From Plecoglossus altivelis (Eukaryota > Chordata > Actinopteri > Osmeriformes > Plecoglossidae): DNA of 64,000 nucleotides. Shown here one piece after another: positions 22,861-34,900 of the stretch. Numbering within the stretch: position 1 is the first letter of the stretch; each line of letters begins with the position of its first letter. Location of the stretch: contig BROE01000013.1 of NCBI GenBank assembly GCA_036571765.1, positions 7,970,709 through 8,034,708 of the forward strand. Direction: 5' to 3'. Both the position numbers and the translations under genes were made by a program. The notes below the pieces were generated by a model, which searched no databases, was not told the origin of the DNA, and was given only the letters and a program-made list of their open reading frames with translations.

Positions 22861-24272
22861 GATGACTGATTAAACCTGAGTTTCTGAAATAGAGAGTCAG
22901 TCAACCTTTAAAAATGCATTTTCAGCCACGAAACAATGAATTAAATTAGCTCTCTGCGTATAATTGAAAACATCCTTCAAAGACCCACTGAAAGTCAGCG
23001 GCATTAAATTGCACCATACTTAGCCTTTATCCTATTAGATGTTTTTGACCATTACAATTTCCATAATGTGCTGTTAATGGCTTCATTGTTGAAGCAATCA
23101 AGTGGCCCAGTGAGAGCGGCATGTCTCTTATGGTTCAATAGATATACTGTTACGAGGTTGGGAACACACTTGCGATCAAGGACAGACGGCCCGCAAAGGC
23201 ATGCCGTTCGGTCACGCCATTGAGGTTCTAATGGTATGACGGTCTTCATTAACGGGCCAGGGCTGTCATTGCAGGTGAGGCAGTGGAGGGGACAGACGCG
23301 GTACTGCTTGACAGGTGGGGGTAATAAGTAGGTTAATAGGTTCTCCATCACCAGGGGAGGGCGCTGTCACACTCAATCCTACACCTGCCCAGCAGCCACC
23401 AGCTGTAGCCTAGTCCAGTGCAGTCAGACCTTCTAGTCCGTTCCAGAAACTCAACCACTCTCAAGTTCCTAGCCCCGCCGAGCTAGGCCCCCTCTCCACC
23501 TTCATCTCATCCTATCCCATCCCATTCCACCCCATTCTAGCCTCCACCCTATCCCAACACAGTACCATTCCAATCATATACCATTTCAGCCGACTCCTCA
23601 TCCTGTTTCAGCCTGGACCAGCCACTCGTCCCAGCCCAGACTCCTGGCAGACAGGTGGGTTTGTTTAGCTGTGTGATGGACAGCTGTGAGAATGGGTGAA
23701 GACAGAGCAGTGAGGCTGAACCTATGAGTCCAGCACAGAGGCAGACAAGCCCTAAGTGTTCTAACTCCCATCAGCCTCCCTCAGGTGAAACACACATGGA
23801 GAATAAGAGCCAGTATATCTACCCTTAGTTGTTACTGTGAAGGTAACTCACACTGGCATATTATTATATTGGATCTCTATGGTAATGAACGAAAATAAGA
23901 AAAGTCGTTTTACAGCGAATGGCTTTTGTTATACCAAAATTCTTGCAGAAAATGTTACCGTTGGCTTAGTTTGATTTAGGATCAATAGCTGTGCTGATGA
24001 AAAGAATAATTTAAACAGTCACAAATGAAACCATAAATGTCCATATTGGTCAAATAATTTACGATAATCTACGATCTCTACGTTCAGAGTGATGTGAATG
24101 TCTTTCTAATTTCCTTTTGTGTGTGTGAGTGTATCTTTTTGTCCCAAACCCACAAACAAACCAACCATCCATCTCTTGAACTCATTCAATCCACTGCATG
24201 AGAAACAGCAACAAACATCTCTGTTTTCCTCCTTCCCAGTGATGGAGAAAGTACAGAGAGGAAGAGTGGGGA

Positions 24273-24324
24273 GGGAGGGGAGAAAGGGAGGGGAGAAAGG
24301 GAGGGGAGAGAGGGAGGGGAGAAA
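24273..24324. repeat. 13-bp G/A minisatellite, four copies
   Basis: Four adjacent units of GGGAGGGGAGAAA, the third with one change. It lies at the head of a nearly pure purine strand that continues to about 24.63 kb. Mirror-symmetric purine tracts of this kind can form triplex DNA and G-rich secondary structures. Confidence 0.9.
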
Positions 24325-24449
24325 GGGGTGGAGGAGAGAGCAGAGGGTTTGGGGCTCATTCTGCTGTTTGGGGAGAAATTACCCTCATCAGTCATAAGGA
24401 GATGCACAGCTGCCTAAGGGGATGTAGTGATGTTACTGCATAATAAACT

Positions 24450-24627
24450 GATGGAGAAAAGAGAAAAGGGAGAAGGAGAAAGAACTAGATAGACAGAAAG
24501 AGGGAGCGCAAAAAAGAGAAGGGGAGGGAGAGGGAGAAAGGAAGACAGAGAGAAAGAGAGAGAGGGAGAGCTAGAGTGAAAGCCAGAGGGAGGGAGAGAG
24601 AGGAAGAGAGAGGCAGAGAAAAGAGGC
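24450..24627. repeat. Purine-rich (GA)n tract
   Basis: About 180 bp that are almost all A and G on the plus strand, with irregular GAGA and GGGA words. Low-complexity sequence, not coding. Confidence 0.85.
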
Positions 24628-25590
24628 TGATTTTAAGTGCACAGAGGTTAAACTGGATGGTAAAAGGCTGGCTGTAATCACGGTCTCTTCACAGCTTATG
24701 TTAGCATCGCATTCAAACCTCCATTTAACCTTCCAAACACATCAGCTTGGAGAAAAATATAGATTTAGTAATCTTGTGTGGTAACAAAATGTGTTGTTCT
24801 GACAATGTTCAATACTTAGATGCACCGTGTGACTTGAGGGATTCAACTCCACCCTTTGTTTCAGCTAGGGCAATGAAAACATCAGAGGGTTGTTGAAAAA
24901 GGGCTGCTGCTCAACCTTTTGAAGAGAAGCCCTTTTTTTCAAGCGGTTGCCATGTTTAATGGCGTGTCGAAAGGAGAGGCAGCAGGGTCGGCCCTCACGC
25001 TTGGTCACTCAACCTCCAACACCTCCTCCTCTGGTGCCCTCTGCTCCTACACACCTCTCAAAACACTTAGTCCTCACTTTATCAGGGCCGCGTCGGCACC
25101 TCTGACAACCCCCAGGCGTTGAAACACGGCAGCCTGAACAGCAGACTGGCTGGGCTACATCCCCCCCCCCATCAGCCCAGGCTCCCCTGCTTTCAGCTGC
25201 AAAAAAAACACCATTTGTACCTGAGACTGTGACAGATAGTGATGGCCATCTCCAGCTGCTCTATGTTTAGCTAGAGTGCTACAGTAGCTGCTCGTTGGTG
25301 GTCGTACAGATTGAGAGGTGTCCTTGAATTGTAGCATTGCAGAGCAGTAGGGGGAAAAAAGTGAGGTTTGTGTTTTCTGTTTACTGGCAGAACAGCACAC
25401 AACGCCAGCCTTTCTATGCGCCAGCCGGTTGCTCGCTTTACGTTAACAGCAAGAGTTTCACGGTCATCAACCAATGCTGGCCTCGAGGCTGTCATTTTGC
25501 TCTGTGTGGAGCTCGCCTGCAGCTCAGCAGTTCTGGACCACAAACTCCCAGCCGGCTTCGATGGGGGACAAACATGCAAGGAGACACTCA

Positions 25591-25733
25591 AATGCACGCA
25601 CGCACGCACGCACACAGACACACACACACACAGTGATGCACGCACACTCAGACACTGCACATATTCAGTACACACACACACACACACAGAGGGATGCACT
25701 TACCCACAAACACACACACATACACACACGTGC
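25591..25733. repeat. CA/GCAC compound microsatellite
   Basis: ACGC tetramers followed by interrupted (CA)n runs. This explains the His/Thr-rich open frames crossing it, which are not real genes. Confidence 0.9.
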
Positions 25734-28700
25734 ATGCTCAGCATAAGGCAGGCAGTTGGGGCAATTACAGAAACATGGGAAAACATGGAGCGACAGGGCC
25801 GTCATCAGAGGGGAAATAGAGTGAGCCGGAAAAATGACGATGCCATTAATAACCCGGAGGCCGAGGGAGATGGGGAGCGAGTGACCCTGTCTCTGTTTTC
25901 AGTGCGACAGCACTTTGAGGTGCAATTGGTTTTGTTTATATTTGTTTTGGGTAGACCTAAATGGCTGCATTCATGTGTCTGTCAAAGGCAGGTTGAAATA
26001 CGACAAATGATGCACAGTGAGATATATGGTGCTGTCACTCATAACTCCATTATTCTGCTAAATTACACATTTTATCGCTCATCTCCTCTCCACTTCTCTC
26101 CTCTCCTAACCTATCCTCTCTCCTCTCCGTCTTCCCCCTCGGCACTGCAATGCAGATGTGAGCCTCACACGATGATGATGGCAGTAACTTTCATCCACGG
26201 AGAGAGAATGAAGTAGAGGGAGAGAAAAAAAGAGGAGAAAACTGGAATGGGGACTAAAAAGAAGGGATCTGCTCAGAGATAACAGCGGGTAGGAATTACA
26301 ATGAATGCCCCCCCCCTATTCTCCATTCGCAATCAGCACCCCAAAAGTTGAAGCACTTACGACAGATGCACGAGTGAACGACTGTGGAAGCATATGGGAG
26401 CAAACCACTGATTAATGACGCTTGTCTACTAAAGTGACGTTCGACATCTTCCACCGACCCAACTGTAATGTAAAGGAGCTGCGCTCTTCCTTTCGTAACC
26501 TCGTTTTACAAAGCTGTTACACCCCTAACAAGCGTGCACTTTTTAAAAAGCGTCCCCCAGAGTATTTTAGAATGACATTTCGAGTTTGACATTTGAAGGG
26601 ACAAGAGAGGAGCAGAGTGCTGTTGTTCTCTGAGGTATGTGCGCGTGCTCTCTCACTTTCATTAACTCCACTGACTCTTGCTCCTAATTGCCGTTGGCTG
26701 ACGATAGCAAACACGCGCACCGTTCTGTCCAGCCTCCGGCACACTCGAATGGATTTTATTGGAAAATGTTGATCAATTTAATTAAGGGGAAATTAGCGTT
26801 CCATGTGAAACAAATGCAAATAGCAAATAAATGGCTTCCAGCAACTATTAGCTAATAACACAATTCCCATTTAGCGAAGTGCTACCACCAAAAATAGTCT
26901 TTTAGACAGACAACTGGCTTTGTCAGAGTAGGGCTACTTAGCAAAAGAACAGCATGTCCAAAGTTGCTAACACAAACACTCAAAACATCACACACCCACC
27001 CACTAGGCTCAGAGTAGTTTTTGATTGCTGGACTCCTTGTGTGACATGAAAGCTGTAGGTGTGTTGTGTGCCCTCTGGAGTCCCCATGGTAAACATACTC
27101 CCTTCTGTGTCCTCCAAGGTGACCCTGTGTCCCAGACCAGTCAGCATTCCCTGCACTTCTTACATTCACGCTAGGAAGTGAAGTCAGAGGAGGGGAAAGG
27201 AGAAGGGTTAATCCTATACATCCATGGCATGGAGGGAATACCTTCTGAAAAGGGTGTGTGTGTAGTTGTGTGTGAGTGCCTCAAGTGTGTGACCCATGTA
27301 ATAGCACAGTCTGACAGCAGAGGCACGGTGTGTCTGAGTGTGTCTTGCTGTGCCCATTGTCAGCACCAGGCATACAGCTGTCTGCCAGTCTCAGCAGGTC
27401 AGACAGCATTGGCCTGCACTGACCTCCCTTACACACAAACACACACACTCCTGCTCATTCTCCTCCAACCGTCATCGAGCCAGGCAGTGAGCTCCTAAAA
27501 ACCTGTCATGTTCAAAAACACGTCTGCAGGTCCAGAACCAGATTTGTCCCATTTTTAATTGCGTCGGAGAGCAATCACTCCGCGCCCTGCAAATCCCCCT
27601 GTAAAACCGCGCTGCTTTACAATGGAAGCGTAATTGCAGGAGTTTAATTGCCTGCCAATGTTCTGCTCCCAGCCGCCCGCTCGCACTGGAGAGGCCAATA
27701 ATTAGAAACGCGAGGAAAAAAATTAGGTGGCAATTTTGCGTCAGCAATTATCATAATGTAAAAGAAGTGCCATTAGGGTTGTTGGACCCGCGATGTGCTG
27801 TCCTCTGACTCTTGCTCTCTACCCCTCTCAGCTGCGGGGGGCAGGGGGAGGGAGAGACAACAACATAGGTGTCCCCATCCCTCCGCCCCCAGTCTCTTAT
27901 CCTCTTTCCACTTATTGTCAGTGCTGATTTAGTCATCTGCACCTCATTGGCTGAGGAAATAACAACCGAACCGGGATTGTTGGTGGTCTTGAAGGGTTTA
28001 AGCACATCCGTGTCTGTTTGAGCTCTCTGTTTTCTACGACAGGTAGAGAAGTCACTTGTTAATCCTCTTATTGGCGCTGTGAAATTGCGTGTGACTTAAG
28101 CAAGCTATTACATAGTCAACTCACATTATCCTGATTATGTACCATCGTGTTTGTCTGAATCCCAATTCTCATTTTGCTTCAGGTTATTATGAAGGGCCGT
28201 TCAGGAAATGATTCAGCCTGTCCCGTTCACACACATTAATCCTAAATGTGGATGTGATGTGTACAGTAGTATGACTGTGTGTGAAAGTTTCATATGTGAA
28301 CGTGTATGTGTTTCAAATGTGTTAGACAGTCTGAATTATTTCCTGAACATCCCCTCATAGGCTCCTACAAATTTACATCCTTTTAATACTGTCTCATTTT
28401 GTGGCTATACTATAGTATAAGACTGTCATGAAGAAGACTATATTGGCCTTATCAAGGGTAAATTACAATAGCTCTGCTGTCTGCAATATTTGCAGGAAGG
28501 GAAGTGTCCCTGGATACATAGAAACTGAATACATGGACAAATAATCAACAAAAAATGACTTTGGGATTCACAAAGTCCTTCACCATTAAGGCTGAACAAC
28601 TCTCACAGGCTCTCAAGCAATCAAGCCACGGGATTTACACCAGATTTTAATTTGGATGCATTAACTAACTCCTCTCGGACTGAAAGGCTGGCAATTGCTT

Positions 28701-28791
28701 AGACAAAAGATACGCACTGATAAGTCTGGAGGTCAACAAGCTGGTAGAGTGAAGATATCAGCGGTGGGTTTCATGCACGCAGGCAGCGTAC

Positions 28792-28931
28792 AAACACACA
28801 CACACACCTACACACATCTACACACACACACATCTACACCCACACACACATCTACACACACCTACACACACACATCTACACCCACACACACATCTACACA
28901 CACACACACACCTACACCCACACACACACAA
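28792..28931. repeat. CA-rich minisatellite with CATCTACAC units
   Basis: Interrupted (CA)n in which CATCTACAC and CACCCACAC words recur about every 15-30 bp, a higher-order pattern on top of the dinucleotide. Not coding. Confidence 0.85.
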
Positions 28932-29497
28932 GCACCCACGCCTATGTACAAACAACAGAAGAACAGATACAACGACTTCACTCAGTCAACTCAGTTCTAC
29001 TCTCCAATCAAAGCTTGAGATCATCCCAGCGTTTTGTTTTCCAGCATGTTTGAAAGGCTAGGGGGTTCACTCTTCACGTACAGACAAGGTGAAGCCCCAA
29101 ACACAGACCTGTTGGGGATGAAAGACCAATACATCAAGAAGCCCGACATAGGCGTCTCCTTTCTTGGAGAATTCCCTTTCACCATATTCATATTGCTGGG
29201 TGAGAATATTCCTCTGCAGTATTGAATGGGCGGGTGCTTCTCCAAGAGCATTTTGCTGATGGAATCAAAAGCCCTTTCACACATTCAAATGAGGTGTGCC
29301 TGGGCTGTGATTGGTATTGGAAAAGCATTTGTCGGAACAGAGGCTGACTGTAGACGCCTTAAATACAAGGTAATCACAGAGTTGAAGGCTGAGTAGGGCT
29401 TGAGGTGTGCTCTGACTGCAGAGCGAGGGGAGAAGGACGAAGCATTATGATGGTAATAAGCAATAAACCAAAACAAAGTCATCCTTGGATCCATCTT

Positions 29498-29690
29498 CTG
29501 TCTCTCTCTTGCTTTCTGTCTCTCTCTTTTGTCTCCTTTTCCCTTCCCTGTCTCTCTCTTTCTTTTTTCCTCACTCTCTCTCTCTCTCCCTCTTTCTCCC
29601 TCTCTACCCTCGCTCTCTCTCTCTCCCCCTCTCTCTTCCCCCCGCTCTCTCTCTCTCCCTCTCTCTGTCCCCCTCCACACCTCCCTGCAG
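29498..29690. repeat. Pyrimidine-rich (CT)n tract
   Basis: About 190 bp almost entirely C and T on the plus strand, with CTCTCT and CCCTCT runs. Several overlapping Ser/Leu-rich frames come only from this tract. Confidence 0.9.
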
Positions 29691-29850
29691 CCTAACATTA
29701 TTGACAGGCTATTTTTTCACTCAAAGCTAAGCTACAATTTAAAACTCATTTCTCATTATTTTGCGGTGAATACACGCAATTTCTAATCTGTCATGATGCT
29801 GAGATGTGTGCATCCAGCATGCCTGAAGGTAGGAAAGCAGGCATGGCGAG

Positions 29851-29922
<72 letters not shown>
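29851..29922. repeat. (CAGG)18 tetranucleotide microsatellite
   Basis: Eighteen uninterrupted CAGG units, followed by CTGG variants to about 29934. CAGG/CCTG arrays are prone to length change, so this is a likely polymorphic marker. Confidence 0.95.
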
Positions 29923-30226
29923 CTGGCTGGCTGGCCTCATCCATGGTTAGAGCACAAATGTAAGGTGATGTAAAAACATTGGGATCAGTCTCTCTGCATT
30001 ACTGCAGAGCAGTAAGCAAGGTTGCACTGGCTACTGGCATCAAGCTTTGCAGTGTGTGTTCCATCCCCTGTGGGCAGGGTGAGGGTGTGTGTATGTGTGT
30101 GTGTGGAGAAGGGCAGCCCTCTAATTTCATACCCCCAGGTTTAATGAGACCCTGTCAGGGCACCCCTACCTCAGAAAAGTGCCTCCTCAAATTTGATGCT
30201 ATTGTGGAGGCCCAGGCAGTAAAGGG

Positions 30227-30270
30227 GTGTGCGTGTGTGCGCGCGTGTGTGTGTGTGTGTGTGTGTGTGT
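30227..30270. repeat. (TG)n microsatellite
   Basis: TG dinucleotides with a GCGCG interruption near the left end. Confidence 0.9.
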
Positions 30271-31127
30271 AAGGAGGCAGGGGCGCTGAGACAGCCATTA
30301 TTATGCCTGTGAGAACAGACTTTGGCAGAGGAAGGAGGACAGAGAAGAAAAGAGAGGAGAAGATTGCGTCTAGAATTGTGGAAGTGAGGCAATAGTGGGC
30401 TTCAGTCACTTTATCAGTGCCACAGCAGTGCTCTCTCTCCACCATCCATCTACACAGAGCATTCTTCTCCCCCTCAAACCAGGAAAACACACTCTTTCAC
30501 CCTGAGAGCTAAAAGCAATCACCCCCCCTTCTCCTATCTTCCTTTCCCTCCCCTCTCTCTCGTTCTACCCACACACTATGTGTCCCCTCTTAGCATCTCC
30601 CTCTCCCAAACATTTGTCTTTTCTCCCTCTTCTTCACGCCATCTCTCAATCCCGTTTGTGTGTTTGTATTGTAAATAATAGTACGCCAAACAAAGGCGCA
30701 AGCGTGAGAGCATGATTACACTGAGAGAATAATTGATCCGGATGAAATAACCAATGGATTTCTTCTGTGCTCTGTGCATGAAAATCTATTGTGCTTCAGG
30801 TCATCTATTGGGAATCAGGGAGGTATGTAATACAATGACTTTGCCCCAGTACACACTGTTAATAATCTCTTTACACTCCAGCCCTTCTCCCATTGATTTT
30901 CAATCCCAACACAAAATACAAAATCCCAGTGGGCTTCAGATAGTTTTAGAAAGAGATGAGTATTTGATGTGTGTGTTGAATATGTGTGCGTGCATGTGTT
31001 GTGTGTGTGTGCATGTACTGTTGTATATGTGTGGAGGGGGGTAAGGTGAAGTTAATATGCCTGAAACAGAATCAGTGATTGTGTGGATTTTTGCTAGTTT
31101 ATAAGACAAACTGTAACGGTGATGCTT

Positions 31128-31193
31128 GGTGTGTGTGTGCGAGTGTGTGTGCGTGTGCGTGTGTGTGTGGGGTGTGTGTGCGCGCATGTGTGA
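31128..31193. repeat. Interrupted (TG)n microsatellite
   Basis: TG runs broken by GCGAG, GCGTG and GGGG words; alternating purine-pyrimidine stretches with a potential for Z-DNA. Confidence 0.85.
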
Positions 31194-31771
31194 AAAGAGA
31201 TCAGTACGGTCATCTGACCAGTTAGTACACAGAGTTGACAAAGTCTTTGATTTGCTTTGGATTGCCATGCTGGTGGGCCTCAGAGCGACCAAGATCTGTG
31301 AAGGGAGAGATAGAGCGGGAGAGCGAGCAAGCGAGCAAGAGTGATGATGTGTCTGCCTCTCTGCTTCCTTGCCTGTGTGTTTGAGCAAAGGGCTGGACAG
31401 TGTCTGAGTGTCTGCCTCTAAAGAGGCTGTGAATGATGTTATTTAGAGAGCGCTGATTGCTGGTTTAACCTGGCGGCCACGCTGCCTGCTGCTGCATTAA
31501 TAATCGCAGGGAGGCAGGAGGGCTGGCGAGGCCCGTCGCCTTGTTCACTGCTTGCCGCTATCTCCACGCCCGGCCCAGGAAAAAGCCAGCAAACAGCAGG
31601 GGAAGTGTGGCGGAAAATTACAGCGTCTTCACATGCCAGCCAGGCACCCATGGAGGGAGGTTGGATGGGGGGGGGATGGGGGAGGGGTTGAGGGTATAGG
31701 GTGTGTGTGTCAGTGTGTGCGTGCATCCACGTGTACTTCTGTGTGTATGCGAGTGTGTGCGCTGTCTGTGT

Positions 31772-31930
31772 CGTGCATGAGGTATGAGTACGGATGGGGG
31801 GGTGAATGTAGGTTTGCATGACAGCATGTGTGTGTGTGCGTGCGCTGTTTGTGTGCGTGCATGAGGTATGAGTATGGATGGGGGGGTGAATGTAGGTTTG
31901 CATGACAGCATGTGTGTGTGTGTGTGTGTG
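31772..31930. repeat. 84-bp tandem duplication within TG-rich DNA
   Basis: The segment from CGTGCATGAGGTATGAGTA at 31772 recurs at 31856 with one substitution in the first 60 bases, then both copies run into TG repeats of different length. The period is 84 bp. It explains the duplicated motifs in the frames translated across it. Confidence 0.9.
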
Positions 31931-31960
31931 TGTGTGCGCCAAGCATCACGAGCAGTCATA

Positions 31961-34900
31961 GAGAACCTGCACCAGTACGATACCCACCAGCCCCTGTGCG
32001 TCAATATTAACTATGCTGAGTGAAACTGCTTCCCTCTGACTCCGACTCACAGCTCCAGCGCCAACCCGTCCAGTCAGGCAGACGTTTTGATTGGTTGTGC
32101 GAAGATTAAAGCTACACACTGTCTGCAGGGGGAGAACAGTATAATTGATATTTCAGCTCAGGGCAAACTTGCTCTCCCAGTCGCAGGCCAGTGGCTGCTT
32201 CAGCAGAAAACGAATGTTAGCCGAGCTTAGCACCAGAACAGCACCCACGCTGCTGGGGAGTACAGAGCCTCCACGGTCCAGTGGCTGACTGCTGTGTCTC
32301 TCTCTCTCTCTCTCTTGGAAATGAACATGGAACTGCTGAATGACGTGTCCTGCATCACACTTCTGTACTATATGCTTGTAAACAGAGTTTGAATTATGTA
32401 TAAATCCACCCTTAAGGATTCTGTAAGAAGAAAGCGACTAGAATATTTGTGGCACTTTTAAGGATAGCTAGCGGTAAACCAATGTGAATGTTTTAGAGTT
32501 ATGTACAGTGTGCTTTTTGAATGGGTCTGCAGTGCACCTTGGTCCTCCTGTGATTGAAGCCATGTCTGAGAGCTGTATATTGAGAGGGGACCACGGGGCT
32601 TTGGAAGGTAATTGAATGAGACACGGCAGCAGTTCATGCCGGTCTACACAGGTTTGGAAGTGATCAGTTAGGAATTCGACGTCCGTAACATTGTTGCAAA
32701 CTTGTTCCAGACCCAGATGCACTGCATGTTTTGGCCAAAGCAGTTGAGAACATCTGGAAAACGACATCACACGTTCCAGCCTTTAAACGCAGTGTACAAA
32801 ATATGAATACAAAGATGCACGTACCAAACAGGCCATCAACATTACGGATTGAGAGTGAAATAATGATATACTCCTCATTCTGTTCACTCAAGTTTCCTGT
32901 TTTGAGTTCGCAGTTCTATGACAACTGCAGGCATGTATGTTGAAACCCATTGTTAGGGAATCTCTGTTGAGGCTTTGTCCGAGTCTGTGACCATGTTAAC
33001 CACATTACAGCTCATTTTCATTCCAGTAGTGTACTTTCAGAGAACACTGGAGAGCGGGATCACATTGCCGTGACCCTCCGCTCGCTCGCCTTTTATTTTC
33101 TGCCTCCATTCAAGACCTCCTTTTACACACGCATACACTCTCCCTCTCTCACCCTCTCACTCTACCTTTCTCTCTCTCTATCACAGCATGTCCTTTCTTT
33201 CTCTCTGTCCGCTATGCTTGGCCGCTCTCTCCTTAATTACCATGTATTCTTCTTTAGCTAATAGAAACGCTGATGAAACGGATTACACACGCCGGCGCCG
33301 CTGTGGATGGGCCTGGATGGAGCCAAGAATGGGGAGCGGGATGAGAGAGAGGAGGGGAGGGGGATGAAAGACTGAAGAAAAGGTCAGGGGGAAAGATAAC
33401 ACCTAGAGAGTTGGGAGGGATCATATGAATTTAGGGCCAGAATCAAGAGAGAGCGCCACAGACAGGAAATAATTTCAAGGAAAGAGAAAAAGGACCAGAC
33501 GCACGCTGACCTGAATTTAGTGGAAAACAGGGAGTGATTACAAGGAAGGGGCGAGAGCTGGAGAGCAAGGGAGGGAAGGAAGAGCGAGGGAGATAGGGAT
33601 CGAGGAGCAAAGTGATAGCTGGAGCAGAGAGGGACGGAGCAGGGGCGAGTGTGGCGGCGTCCGGCAAGGCTGGTGTCCTCGGGGGAAGGACTCGTCTTAT
33701 CACAGTGGGCAGACAGCAGCCTGCGTTTCTCTCATTACGCAGCGTTACAGTTCCAGATTACCACAGCCTCGCTCCTATCATCACACGCCAAAAGCTACCG
33801 CTGGATTCGGTTTCGTAAGAATCCACACATCAGTTTTAAGTTTTAAATGTAGATGAATAGACTTCTCTCTGTCTGTCTCTGTCTCCTTCATGAGCGTTAA
33901 ATCAATGCTTCACTTCAGTAATTGAGGTTCCAGTGCTGCAGAGAAATTGAAAGTGTATGAGGGTTCTTCTTCTCTCTCCTGATTGAAATGGCGTCTGAGA
34001 GGATGGTTGCAGTGATTAGCTTGTTACTATGCGATTGTACTCGCTTTCTCTCCGAATCAGATCTGATTCTGCACGAACTGGAATGCAGCAAGATTCCGCA
34101 CACTTACGCAGCGCTAGAAATTGCCATGTAAGAGCCTCACCTCTCCGATGAAGCCCGATAATCTGCGTGAATTCAAGAAAATGTGATATTCAGATTGTCC
34201 TACATCGTAGAATCAAGTTTATCAAACTGTTAGCAAGTGCTTCTGTGCTAGATTCATTCTCAAGGTTTGTGAGACAGGTGACACAGTTTTAGGCGCTGCC
34301 TGCGTCATTCCCCTTGTGGATTTCCTGTTTCAATAGTCTCTTAACTGAATACAGAATGCCTGCGAGGCTTCCGACCATTTACATGTTAATGTCTGCAATT
34401 TGTAAACATAAATTGAAAATGTCACCCGCTCAATAGCCTCGCCTAGATAAGTAAACACATTAACCAAACAAGTAAGGCCACTTACTGTCCCCCTGCCAGT
34501 TCCACCCAGTTCAGAAAACATGCAAGAGGAGGAGGACGAGGAGGAGAAAGAGGAGGAAAAGGAGGAGACAGAGAGGAGGAAGACAAAGAGGAATAAAGCC
34601 AACTGGAGAAAAGGGGCAGAGCCACTTTAATTCGCGCTGCACGTACTTGCCGTGGGGGCGAGACGATTAGGTTTGTGATGAGAGGCAGAGCTGTGACGGA
34701 GAGGGCATGGGGGGTGTCAGGATGAGCGAGGATGAGGGAGATGAGAAAGAGAGAAGCATTATCTCCTTGCGCTTTCAGGCACACACACACTCACTCTCAC
34801 ACACGCAAAGGAAGAGCTAATGCAGTGGGTGCTGCGGTTCCCCATCCTGCACACACACATTTATCACTCACTCATGGGTCTGACAGAGCCCTCTGCCCCA

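Larger units (their letters stand above)
22861..28790. other. Gene desert, part 1
   Basis: No exon of any recognisable protein is present on either strand. It holds a purine-rich minisatellite and tract (24.24-24.63 kb), a CCCAT-type degenerate repeat near 23504-23570, CA/GCAC repeats at 25591-25733, and unique AT-rich blocks near 26755-26880 and 27530-27770 that look like regulatory DNA. The longest frame (25368-26216, plus) is driven by the CA repeat and is not a gene. Confidence 0.65.
28932..31960. other. Gene desert, part 2: simple-repeat-dense stretch
   Basis: Besides the listed repeats (pyrimidine tract, CAGG array, three TG-rich arrays, 84-bp duplication), the sequence is unique and non-coding. 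A GC-richer unique block sits at about 31.42-31.63 kb. Frames here are Ser/Leu- or Thr/His-rich translations of repeats. Confidence 0.65.

Noticed and set aside
25368..26216. 282-residue plus-strand frame
   Set aside because: It is held open by CA/GCAC repeats, giving Thr/His runs, and lacks any family feature or splice context.
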